Shown in pieces: positions 1-9,352 of a stretch of DNA of 64,000 bases. Position numbers and translations under genes: made by a program. The notes under the pieces were generated by a model that was not told where the DNA came from, did no database searches, and was given only the letters and a program-made list of their open reading frames with translations. This DNA is from Liquidambar formosana (taxonomy: Eukaryota > Streptophyta > Magnoliopsida > Saxifragales > Altingiaceae), in contig CM077826.1 in NCBI GenBank assembly GCA_039720395.1, forward strand, positions 38,840,790 through 38,904,789, written 5' to 3'. The stretch's first letter is position 1. Each line of letters begins with the position of its first letter.

Positions 1-468
1 CCAATTTTTGACTTCTGAGGTGCTTGGACATTTAGAGCTTGCTTAATGCATTGAAATTGATATTCCAAGAAAACAACTATAAGACCAAATCTAAAAGCTA
101 CATGGTTAAAACCTGTTGACTCAAAAGCTTGTTTAATCCATAAATAATTAAGCTTACTACTAGTAGTTTTTAAGATAGACCATGAAATTTAGGCCTTCCC
201 AGCATGGCAAATCATAAAATTAAAAAAGAATGGGCCAAGTATATAAACATTGATATAAACACCATGAAAATAATGATCTTTTATAGACCTATGAATTAGT
301 AGAGTGGACCTTGATGGTTGGGCCAGTCCATTCTCAAAATCCTTTAATTTATTATTTTGACATAATATAGGTCCATGTATGTTAAAATGTCCAAGTATGT
401 GTTGGGTTTTATGGGCCCAATACTCAACATATATTATAGGTACCTTTAACACAAATGGGCTTAGTGAC
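1..468. other. no supported gene; 3' side of LINE-like pseudogene
   Basis: AT-rich DNA lying downstream (on the minus strand) of the LINE ORF1-like frame. A 119-codon minus frame at 189-548 overlaps the end of that frame but matches no domain I recognise. No reverse transcriptase (LINE ORF2) is visible, so if this was a full LINE its ORF2 lies outside the window or is lost. Confidence 0.5.
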
Positions 469-1233
469 TCAATATCCAGAATGTACCTGAATAGGAGATC
501 TAGATTTCTCTTGAGAAAGATCTGTTTGGTTGACGTAATGTTTTGCATCAGCTAGATCCTTTGATTGAACTTTATCACTTCCATGGCTTTGATGACCTCC
601 ACGTGGTAGTTGAGTTACCACTTCTTCTTGTCCTCCATCTACTTGTTCACCGACTTTCAAACTCACTAATTTCCTTTGAGTCGACTCATCTAGAGGTGAG
701 TTGACTCGGTATATTTTCGATTTATTGTAGCCTCCACGACTAAATTTGCTTCTCGCCGACGATTGAAAAAGATCCCCTCTAGCATGCCCTCCGCAGGCTA
801 ATGCTCTACTTGGATTGATAATTTGCCTGCCAGAGCTACCAGATTTTTGGTTCGAATAAACTGGAATAAACTCATCAGAGTCATTCATCAACCCCTTATA
901 GGATTCCATTGATGGGAAACCCGTTACATCAATATTAGACTTCAAGGTTGTAAGATTTTCAGATTTAGCACCAGGAACAATTTCAATCCATAGAGTATCT
1001 TCCATATTCTTACTAGAACTACAGTCGACAACATATTGAGCATCTTTTTGCCTATGAAATTCAATTTTGAAAAGACGATAAACATCTTTACTCTTTGGTC
1101 TAATATCACACTGATTGAGTCTATGGTCAGGATTACCACAGAAGAAGCAACCTTCTCTGATATTTTCATATGTAATGTACCTAGTGTGTATAGTCCCTTT
1201 CTTGAGATATTTTGCATCTTGCAAGAGAGGTTT
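469..1233 (-). pseudogene. LINE ORF1-like protein, C-terminal half (CCHC knuckle)
   Basis: This minus-strand frame carries a clear zinc knuckle, CFFCGNPDHRLNQC (C-x2-C-x4-H-x4-C), at about 1106-1149, followed by a low-complexity polar tail. The knuckle sits where plant DUF4283/zf-CCHC_4 proteins have it; these are ORF1 proteins of L1-like plant LINEs and bind nucleic acid. The N-terminal half is 22 kb away at 23652-24303. The two halves read continuously across the 5-bp duplication GGTTT (1229-1233 and 23652-23656), so the gene was split by insertion of solo LTR A'. It was already decaying: the other half has two stops and a frameshift. A LINE origin is inferred from the domain pair; a domesticated DUF4283 gene is the alternative. 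Confidence 0.8.
1229..1233. repeat. target site duplication GGTTT (left copy)
   Basis: Five-base direct repeat matching 23652-23656. It brackets the whole nest 1234-23651 and marks the insertion of solo LTR A' into the LINE-like gene. Confidence 0.9.
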
Positions 1234-3539
1234 TGTGAACCCACGAAAGCGGCCCACAAGGATTGGCGAAAAAAGATTAGGTTTGTTTGAAAAAAGAAGA
1301 AAGGAGTCGTCACCTTATTTTTAAAGGAAACATGGAAAACCCTAAAAACAGTTTGTTTTAAGAAAACAATTTGAATGACTCCATATTTAAAAAGGAAAGG
1401 CAAAAACAAGTCTTTTGGAAACCAAAGAAATAGGGGATTTGGAGGCTAAGTTATGACATGGGAAAGTTCTAGGCAAAGCCTATAGGTACCCATGTCACCC
1501 TTTCGGTCTCTTAGTTTATTTGGGCTAAATTAAAGTCTTTTCAACATACAAAATCAATATATATCATCACAAGACAGCATGCATAACATATATTTCATTC
1601 ATCCATCCATGCATAATAAGCAAATAAAGCAAAGAAAAACCAAAACAAAACAGAACAGAAAACTAGGATACTTGGATCCTAGAATGGACTTGAGCCTCAA
1701 GATGAGTGCCTACGTACCATGCAACGAAATACATGGATTAAAGTCCACGTAGTTTGAATAGAATTAGGGTTAAAACTTAACACAAATCTATGGTAAAAAC
1801 CCTAGGTTTCCTTATTTGAAAGGGAATTAAATAAACCAAGTTTGAATTTAGGAAAAACTTCCACAAGATGAAAACTTTAATAAAAAATTAGAATTTTATT
1901 TAACAAGGAATCCTTTGATTATGACCATAGACTCATATTAAGAAGAAACCCTAGGAGGGAGGAGGGAAAGAGTTAAGAATAGAGAAAGGTGAAATGGGGC
2001 ACCTTCAAACCCACTTACCTTAGTGCAATAACTCTAAGCAGTAGCAATTTTAAACAATAACAGCCCTTTTTGTAATAGGACGATTATCACACCTATTTGC
2101 ACCCTTACATGTGCTCAAAACCATGCAAAAACAACAATATGCAAGTCTGGACAGAATAGTATCATGGCCTAAAATCATCCACTAAACATGCTAACAGCAG
2201 AAATAGTGAATAAACATAAACCCTAATGCAATCCTAGAACCATATCATGCATTAAAAAAAAAATCCTAAAATCAATTACATGAATGCAAGGAGATAATCA
2301 TTATTACTCTATATGCAAAACATATACAGTAACCATGAAGAAAAACCAATAAAAAACCCCACTTTAACATGCTATATGAAACTAACCTAAAACAAGGACA
2401 ACGGAAATCCTGAACTCACAAACATGCTTAAAAACACATAGAACAGCCCTAAAACATACTAAACTCATGATAAACAGAACTTAAATCATGCATATTAACC
2501 AACTAAAGCTATAACACATGATAAAAATCCTAACTTTAACATGCAATGATACTATTCTATATGAAACTCTACTTTAAGCATCAATAGAACTGAAGAATAC
2601 CTTAGGCGGAACTTCCTTGCTGCTGTAGAGACCTTCCTCTTAACTTGTGGATGACTTGAATCAAGCTTCTTCAATGTTACAGCAGGAACTCCAACTCTCC
2701 TTTAGCTCTCTCTCTTTTATTCTCTCTCAAATTAAAAAAAGTAGCTCTAGGTGCCTCTAATTACCTCTAATTGCCTCCTCTAGTGTTGAAGTATAGGGGG
2801 TATTTATAGAGTTTCATTAGGATAAACCAATGGCTGGGATTAAAACCCTAGAAATTAATCTAAGGGTTATTAGAGACTCCCTTGGTGCTTAAGTAACTCA
2901 AAAGTTACCAAAAACTAGAAGGAAACATGTCCAAAAGAGTCCAAATACGTCAAAATAGATAAGTGTCCGCTTCAGCAACGAAGTAGAGCAAAAATAGGAA
3001 AGTGCTCTCGGGTGACTACCAGGGCCTGGGCGGCTAGGTGGTCACCCGAGCTCACTTCAGCTTCCCTCATTTTTTGGACTCCTCCTTCTAGAAGTGTTTC
3101 AAAGGTCAAATCAACTTCGATTTTGATGAAACAAAAGCCAAAACGACCTTGTTTCGATGAGGAATACATTTTTGAACATTTTAGGGTGAAAACCACTAAC
3201 CATCGGGGCATGGTCAGGTTTGACAAAGGTGGTTGATCGCTATGCTCTACCTTTGCAAAGCATAGGTATGTACATAGGATCAAACTAAATGCTTTCTATA
3301 TCAAAATTAAACTTTCTAAAACACTTTTAAGGATAAAATAAAGACTAATTCAAGTCAATTTGAAAAGATTTAGTCGGTAATTGTGAGTCAATTTGAGCTA
3401 ACCCAAAGAAGGGTCAGTTAACCAGCTTGAACTATATCGAGCAATTTTAACCCTAAGCTATTGATTCATCGAATTGAACCTAGAAATACCTTATATGCAT
3501 CAATATGAACTCCAATTGACAATTTGGAGATCATTTCAA
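1234..3539 (-). mobile_element. solo Tat LTR A' (minus strand), main segment
   Basis: Minus-strand LTR of the same broad family as the D and Tat-A LTRs. Its 3' terminus reads TGTGAACCC on the plus strand at 1234. Its 5' terminus is at 23651, where the expected terminal CA has become TA. Head and tail align by eye with the Tat-A LTR, but the middle differs. Tail modules are present: a 10-nt primer-site-like block at 1303-1312 (one mismatch), a hairpin at 1454-1497 and the CTACGT hairpin at 1709-1755. A TATA-like box is at 2800-2809 (minus). No internal region or second LTR lies between the duplications, so it is a solo LTR. It is interrupted by solo LTR B1. Confidence 0.85.
3007..3050. promoter_or_regulatory. 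inverted-repeat cluster upstream of A' LTR TATA
   Basis: Arms CTCGGGTGACTACC and GGTGGTCACCCGAG pair at 13 of 14 positions around a GC-rich centre. It lies about 200 bp upstream (minus strand) of the TATA-like box at 2800. A near copy lies at 17997-18053, upstream of the antisense ORF of Tat-A, and another in LTR D at 39317-39347. Confidence 0.65.
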
Positions 3540-5353
3540 GGTCATGTCACGACCCAAATTAATTAAGCCGTGATCAATAATAATAAAACGAGCTTTATTT
3601 TAATAAATTCTTTTGATAAAATGTGGATGACACGTGTTAAAACCTCAACCATTTTAAAATTTTCGGCATGAACCATCCATAGATAGGACATACCATCATA
3701 AAGACCTGTTATAAAAATCCATACATAAAAATTTCCATGTCATCCATAAGTATGGTATCATCCCATGCATCGCATTCCACGTATATACAACATTAAATAA
3801 TTACAATTACAACCCTGATTAAATTTACATTTACAATTCTGATTTAATTACATTAATAATTAACATAAAGAAATTTCCATTAAGAACATCTTACGCCCAA
3901 GATAGCAAAACCAATCCCTGGATTATCTGAAAAACATTTAAAATAATAGGCGTGAGTCCGATGACTCAGTAGATACAATTTGACATAGTAAACTAAAGCA
4001 ATGATATAAATAAAACCCATTATATCATTTAAAGCAAAATATACTAACCAAGTATATTACAAATCCCAAAATAAGTTATAACCCATAACTTAAAATAAAT
4101 AATGCATAATGCCCAATGCATGTGACTCATGTCCAATTTACATTAAATCCATTTATTACCGACCACTCCCGCAGGAGTCTTCGCGCGGAAATGGAGGATT
4201 TAAACCCAACCTCCAAGAGGACAACACAAGGGTTCCTACCTGGAACCGGAAAGTAGCCTTTGATTCGGGAACACAAGGGTTCCTACCTGGAACCGGAAAG
4301 TACCCCAGGACCAAAGGAATGGAAAACACCGCAAAGTCCCATTGACTGCAAGTAGTCCAATTCCAATGACCCCTTTTTATGCAATACTTTTACCCAGTAT
4401 TCATTAAGTCCATTTAATGCATGATTATGCCCAACATGCAGTGCGATAAACCATAAAATGATTTTATAACCAAAATCATCTCCAAAGTATGCTATATAAG
4501 TCATAATCAAATAACATCATAATTATACCCAAAATTGTAATAAACAACATAATTTCTCATTATGATTATAACCTTAAAATCATAATCGAAAACCTCGCAT
4601 AAACAGGGAAAGTAACCGTAAAATCCCTACATCTATATTCCATAGGATGTATACAATTGACCAAACTTATTAATAAACATAATTCCAATTTATGTTGTCA
4701 AATACCCAAAGTTCTCTTTCAAGATTTATTCCATAAATCATTTATATACATATTCTAAGCCCATGAATACCAATTACTATGATAATATATACCATATTAT
4801 CATGTCAATAGTTTAAACCTATGTAAGTTGCACCTACCTCCATGAAACGTGTAGAAAAATGCAATCTTGATGTGGTGAGTGTGTAGATCCAAGCCTAGGA
4901 TGCACATGTAAGCCCCCAATCCAAGCCCTAGCTCCTAAATGCCATGCTTGATGAAAATAATGGAGATTCCAACTCCAAAATGGGACCAAACCTCACAAAT
5001 ACCATGAATAAACACAAAATGTAAGGATATGATAACCCAATCCCAAAAGGAATGAAAACCCTAACTTTATACATGAGAAATTACCTTTCAAATCCGAAAT
5101 AGAGGTAAATCATGAGTGAATCCAAGCTAGAAATGTCGAAATCCAAGCTCCCTATGCATGAAAACCCATAAAAATGGAGGGAGAAGCTCTTTCTCTCTCC
5201 ACCGTCCCCTCTCTCTTTCTCTCCTATCCCCTCTCTCTCTCTATTTTGCTAGAAAGATGGAGAAGGGTCTAGAATATCATAGGTGAAAGGGTTTATATAG
5301 AAAAAGGGGGCAAAAGAGTCATTTTAACCATATATTAAAACTGTCCGCCGACA

Positions 5354-5502
5354 CTTTCAGACGGTTGAAAAATATTTTCAGCCGGCTGAAATGCCTAACA
5401 CAAAATAACCCTTCTCTGGAATTTTCAGTCGGCTGACATGAACTTTCAGCCGGCTGAAAATTGACTTTCAGACGGCTGAAACATGTTTCAGCCGTCTGAA
5501 AT
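5354..5502. repeat. cluster of TTTCAGCCGGCTGAAA-type palindromes in LTR B1
   Basis: Six or more near-copies of a palindrome centred on CAGCCGGCTG or CAGACGGCTG lie just upstream (minus strand) of the TATA-like box at 5291. In the sister copy B2 the equivalent place (50714-50814) holds a different palindrome, TAGTCGACTA. Confidence 0.8.
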
Positions 5503-5681
5503 ACACAGACAGCCCAAAAATAAACAGTCAGTCAGCAACTCTTCATCAGCACAGACATCAGCCTTATTTTCATCCAAAACATTTAAGTAAATCTTCTCCA
5601 TTTTTACTTTAAGTTATTTAATGAAAATAAGCAAATAACCCCCCATTTGAATCCAAATAAAATATCAGAAAAATCAAATAC

Positions 5682-5686
5682 CCAAT
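5682..5686. repeat. target site duplication CCAAT (left copy)
   Basis: Perfect match to 23008-23012, immediately flanking the TG...CA termini of Tat-A. Confidence 0.95.
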
Positions 5687-6280
5687 TGTCACACCCCATT
5701 TTTGCACCACCTTACTAGGGCTCATCATTTCATGCATGTTTTTGTTTTGTTTTTGAGTCTAGTCACTTGCATTAGGTTTTTAGGGTCACAAGGACAATGG
5801 ATATGAATTTTGGTTCAAATTGGAGTTGATCTTGAGGAATAATAAGAGCTTTTATGACTTGAGGGGCATATTCGTCTTTTAAGTCCCAAACTTTTTATTT
5901 GACCTTGGAATGATCTCCAAATTGTCAATTGGAGTTCATATGGATGCATAGGAGGTATTTCTAGGTTCAATTTGATAAGTCAATGGCTCGGGATTAAAAT
6001 GGCTCAATACAGTTCAAGTTGGTCAATTGACCCTTCTTTGGGTTTGCTCTAATTGACTCTCAATTACCAACCAAATCTTTTCAAATTGACTTTAATTAGT
6101 CATCATTTTACTCCCAAAAGTGTTTCATGAAGTTCAATTTTGATGTGGCCCTGATGATGAGTTTAGTGTGGTTATTTACGGATTATCCTTGAAGAATTAG
6201 TGCGAATCACAGCATGAGATTTTTGGTTAAAATGAAAAGAAAATTATTTTATTAAATTAGTCATTTTTATCATGACACTA

Positions 6281-6340
6281 ACACATGTACGTATGTGATG
6301 AGTGTGTGTACGCACATACGATACATGTGCATGCGTGTTA
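6281..6340. promoter_or_regulatory. palindrome cluster upstream of the Tat-A TATA box
   Basis: Overlapping palindromes of the CATGTACGTATG / GTGTACGCACAT / ACATGTGCATGCGTGT type lie about 140 bp upstream of the TATA box. The same cluster lies in LTR F at 55956-56016. Confidence 0.6.
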
Positions 6341-6480
6341 GCGGTCAGTCTCCCAATTTTTGTAAAAGACAGTTTCCTTTTCCTATTCAGATTAGAAGTC
6401 TTTTATCATTATAAAATACCTTTTGATTATTCTCCAAGGAAACCTAGTCCAGGAAGGAAAGGGAAACTCTAGATTTCAGC

Positions 6481-6488
6481 TATAAATA
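6481..6488 (+). promoter_or_regulatory. TATA box of the 5' LTR
   Basis: TATAAATA follows AGC and precedes a CT-rich stretch. It is repeated at 21013-21020 in the 3' LTR and about 41739 in the solo LTR, and mirrored in LTR F (55805-55814, minus). A transcript start about 30 bp downstream is inferred. Confidence 0.7.
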
Positions 6489-7948
6489 CTCTCTTAATGT
6501 CTTTAAACAAGGGAGAGAGGAGAAGAGGGTTTGGAGGGAGTGAAATTCGTCATAATTCAGCAGCAGATTTTCTGAAAACCAGCAGTCGTATTTTAATCAT
6601 AACTTTTTCATCCGAAGTCAGAATTTGATGAAATTGGTCTTGTTAGAAAGATAATTCAATTCTCTACAACTTTATATTTCACAAGCTTTGTCCAAATCCA
6701 ACGTTTTCATACCCAAAAACGCGATTGAAGTTGCTGCTGCTGCAAAGTGACGAGAATCACTTTTTCTTTTCTCTTATTCTCTTTTTGTTTTCTATTTCTT
6801 TTCAAAGTTGAGTGAGTTTTGATCTCTTTGCTGTGATACCACTTTGACAAAGAGGAGGATTCGTGTTGGTTTGATTCACTCTAAAGACCTGAGGAGCCAC
6901 GAACAATTACAAACACAAGGAAGGCCTTTCCTAAGGTATTCTCCTTCTCTATTCAAGCTTAAACTAGGTTCTCATATGGGTTAGGCCTATTGCATGTTAA
7001 AGGTAACCTTTTTATCATGTATTAACACTCTAGCTAGTTAATATACATGGAATATCTATTTTTTATCTACTGATTAGCATGCTTTAGGGCTGTCCTTTAG
7101 GTTTTTAATGCATAGTTGTGATTCTTGTGCTCCTGTTTGTCCTTGTGCTAGGATTAGTGTCATTGCATGTTAGAGTTAGGATTTTCATCATGTTATATTG
7201 CGTTAGTTAGTTAATATGCATGATTTAATTTCTGTTTAGTTTGGTTTTAGCATGATTAAAGTATGTTTTGTATGTTTTTAAGCATATTTGTGAGTTTAGG
7301 GTTTTAGAGTCATTGTTTCGTGTTTGTTTTCATATAGCATGATAAAGTAGACTTTTTTATTTGGTTTTTCTTCGTGTTTGCTGTATATGTTTTTCATATG
7401 GAGTAAACATGATAGTTTTGCATGCATGTTAGTATGTTTTAGGGTTTTTATGCATGATATGGTTCTAGGAATATGTTAGGACTTATTATTGTTCGCCGTT
7501 TTTGCTATTGGCATGCTGAGTGGATGATTTTAGGTCATAATACTATTCTGTCCAGATTTGCATGTTAGTGTTTTTGCATGGTTTTGAGCACTTGTAAGGG
7601 TGCAAATAGGTGTGGTATTTGTCCCATGGCAAATAGGGCTGCTTATGTCTGAAATGGCTAAATGCTTGGAGCTAATTGCGCTCAGGTAAGTGGGTGTGAA
7701 GGTGCCCCAATTCACCTTTCTTCTTAACTCATTCTCTTCTCCCTATTTAGGGTTAATTTTTAATATGATCCTATGGTTTAATTAGAGGTTTCCTTAACCA
7801 ACAAAATTCTGGTTTTTATTAAAGTTTCCATTTTGTGGATTTCTTTCCTAAAATCAAACTTTCTATCATATTCAACTCTTTTGATCAAATAAGGAAACCT
7901 AGGGTTTTTACCATAGGTTTGTATTAGGATTTAACCTTAGTTCTAATC

Positions 7949-7996
7949 GAACTACGTGGACTTTGATCCATGTATTTCGTTGCATGGTACGTAGGC
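7949..7996 (+). other. conserved CTACGT hairpin in LTR (motif H1)
   Basis: Outer stem CTACGT/ACGTAG; inner stem CCATG/CATGG. Equivalents occur at 22481-22528, 43200-43247, 37555-37601 (minus) and 1709-1755 (minus), and with different inner stems at 16290-16414, 56333-56369, 58003-58041 and 61334-61372. See findings. Confidence 0.7.
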
Positions 7997-8212
7997 GCTC
8001 TTCGTGAGGCTCAAGTCCGTTCTAGGATCCAAGCATCCTAGGTTTATTTATGTTTTCTTTTCTTCTTTTTATTTTCTGTTTTTATTTGCTTATTATGCAT
8101 GGATGGATGAATGAAATATATGATATGCATGCAATTCTTGTGATGATATACTTGCTGATTTTTGTATGGAAAGACTTTAATTTAGCCCAAATGAACTGAG
8201 AGACCGAAAGGG

Positions 8213-8256
8213 TGACATGGGTGCCTATAGGCTTTGCCTAGAACCTTCCCATGTCA
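8213..8256 (+). other. conserved hairpin near LTR 3' end (motif H2)
   Basis: Outer stem TGACATGGG/CCCATGTCA encloses GGTGCCTA and ACCTTCCC. The core occurs in every Tat LTR of the window: 22745-22788, 43465-43508, 37296-37340, 1454-1497, 54863-54893 and 59961-59992. Confidence 0.7.
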
Positions 8257-8478
8257 TAACTTAGCCTCCGAATCCCCGATTTCTTTGGTTTTCAAAAGAT
8301 TGGTTTTTGCCTTTCCTTTTTTTTATGGAGTCATTCAAATTGTTTTCCTAAAACAACCTGATTTTTAGGGTTTTCCTTGTTTCCTTTAAAAAATAAGGTG
8401 GCGACTCCTTTCCTTTTTCTTTTTCAAACCCACTTTCTTTTCAATCCCTCGTGGGCCCAATTTCCGGGGTTCACAGTT

Positions 8479-8497
8479 TGGCGACTCCACTGGGGAT
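8479..8497 (+). promoter_or_regulatory. primer-binding site, tRNA-Arg
   Basis: TGGCGACTCCACTGGGGAT starts three bases after the LTR. It is complementary to the 3' end of plant tRNA-Arg(ACG) including CCA, as I recall that tRNA. Tat/Ogre elements are known to use tRNA-Arg. The first ten bases also occur inside the LTR at 8399-8408. Confidence 0.85.
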
Positions 8498-9352
8498 TTG
8501 TGGGCTAGACTCTATAAAGTTTGATTGGGCTAAGTTAATTTCTTATGTTTAATTAAAATAAATCACATTGCATCCGCTTGATTGTATGCTTTCATTTATT
8601 GCATTGTGTGCGCAAATTCTTGCATGCTAGGATCGATGTCCCTCGATGTATCCTTGCCAACGATCGGCCTAGTCTCAACCTTGGTTTTCCTGATTCCATG
8701 TGTTGGGGCGAAAGCTATCAACCTCTCTTGCCTAGTACCCTTGGGCTTGCCCTTGGGTATATTAAATGAGTTAATCACATACTGCTGGACCCACGCGGCG
8801 TTCCTGATGCCACATGTGGTTAGGTATAAGGATTGCTCAAGCAAGTGAAGGACCCCAGCCTACCCTTATCATTAGTCCATATAGACAGACTTGTAGGAAA
8901 CTACGGTCTCACCTTTATGCACCCACAATTGTTTGTAATGATGCTATGCCGTGTTTGTGGTGTAAGGCTTTATATCTTATGCCCTTAACATAGACCTTTA
9001 AACCCTAACCTTCGTTAAGGTCATGGGTTAGGAGGAATAAGTTAAGGAAATAGGATGTAAAGTTATGTTTGTGATGTGCTAGTCCTAGGGGATTAATTAA
9101 ACCTAATTGAAGGACTCTATACCCTATTCTTTTAAAACATACCCTTAATCCATAACCCTTGTAAAGGTAATTGGATAAAAGGAATGAATTAATTGAACAT
9201 GGTGTAGAGATCGAGTTCATTAAGGAAAATATGGAGGTTTAGGACAAGTCCTTAGGCTAAAGGTTAAAACTTTTCTATCCATAGACGTGCTGGCTTGGAT
9301 CCGCAATCCGCAAGGGCGTCTAGTGAGTGTTGAATCTACCCATCAGACAGAC
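8498..9352 (+). other. Tat-A 5' untranslated leader
   Basis: About 850 bp between primer site and gag ATG. Short frames at 8578-8848 on both strands have no recognisable domain. No gene supported. Packaging or dimerisation signals would be expected here, but I cannot point to one. Confidence 0.6.

Larger units (their letters stand above)
3545..5686 (-). mobile_element. solo LTR B1, first segment
   Basis: Matches the intact copy B2 at 48722-51179. On the plus strand it begins TGTCACGACCC; the far end (...TTACA) is at 23434. It is flanked by the duplication GGTCA (3540-3544 and 23435-23439). On the minus strand the LTR reads TGTAAtACCCG to GGGTCGTGACA, a terminus style I associate with Del/Tekay chromoviruses; that assignment is from memory. 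A TATA-like box (minus) is at 5291-5300. No coding potential. Tat-A is inserted in it at 5686/23013. Confidence 0.85.
5687..8475 (+). repeat. 5' LTR of Tat-A
   Basis: The LTR runs from TGTCACACCCC to GGGGTTCACA. A TATA box is at 6481-6488. The block 6145-6913 resembles LTR F, while head and tail resemble LTRs A' and D. The tail has hairpins at 7949-7996 and 8213-8256 and a primer-site-like 10-mer at 8399-8408. The 61-codon minus frame at 7530-7715 recurs in every copy only because the LTR does. Confidence 0.95.

Noticed and set aside
7530..7715. 61-codon minus-strand frame repeated at 22062-22247 and 42785-42970
   Set aside because: Its conservation follows from being inside LTR copies; no domain, and related LTRs D and A' do not preserve it.
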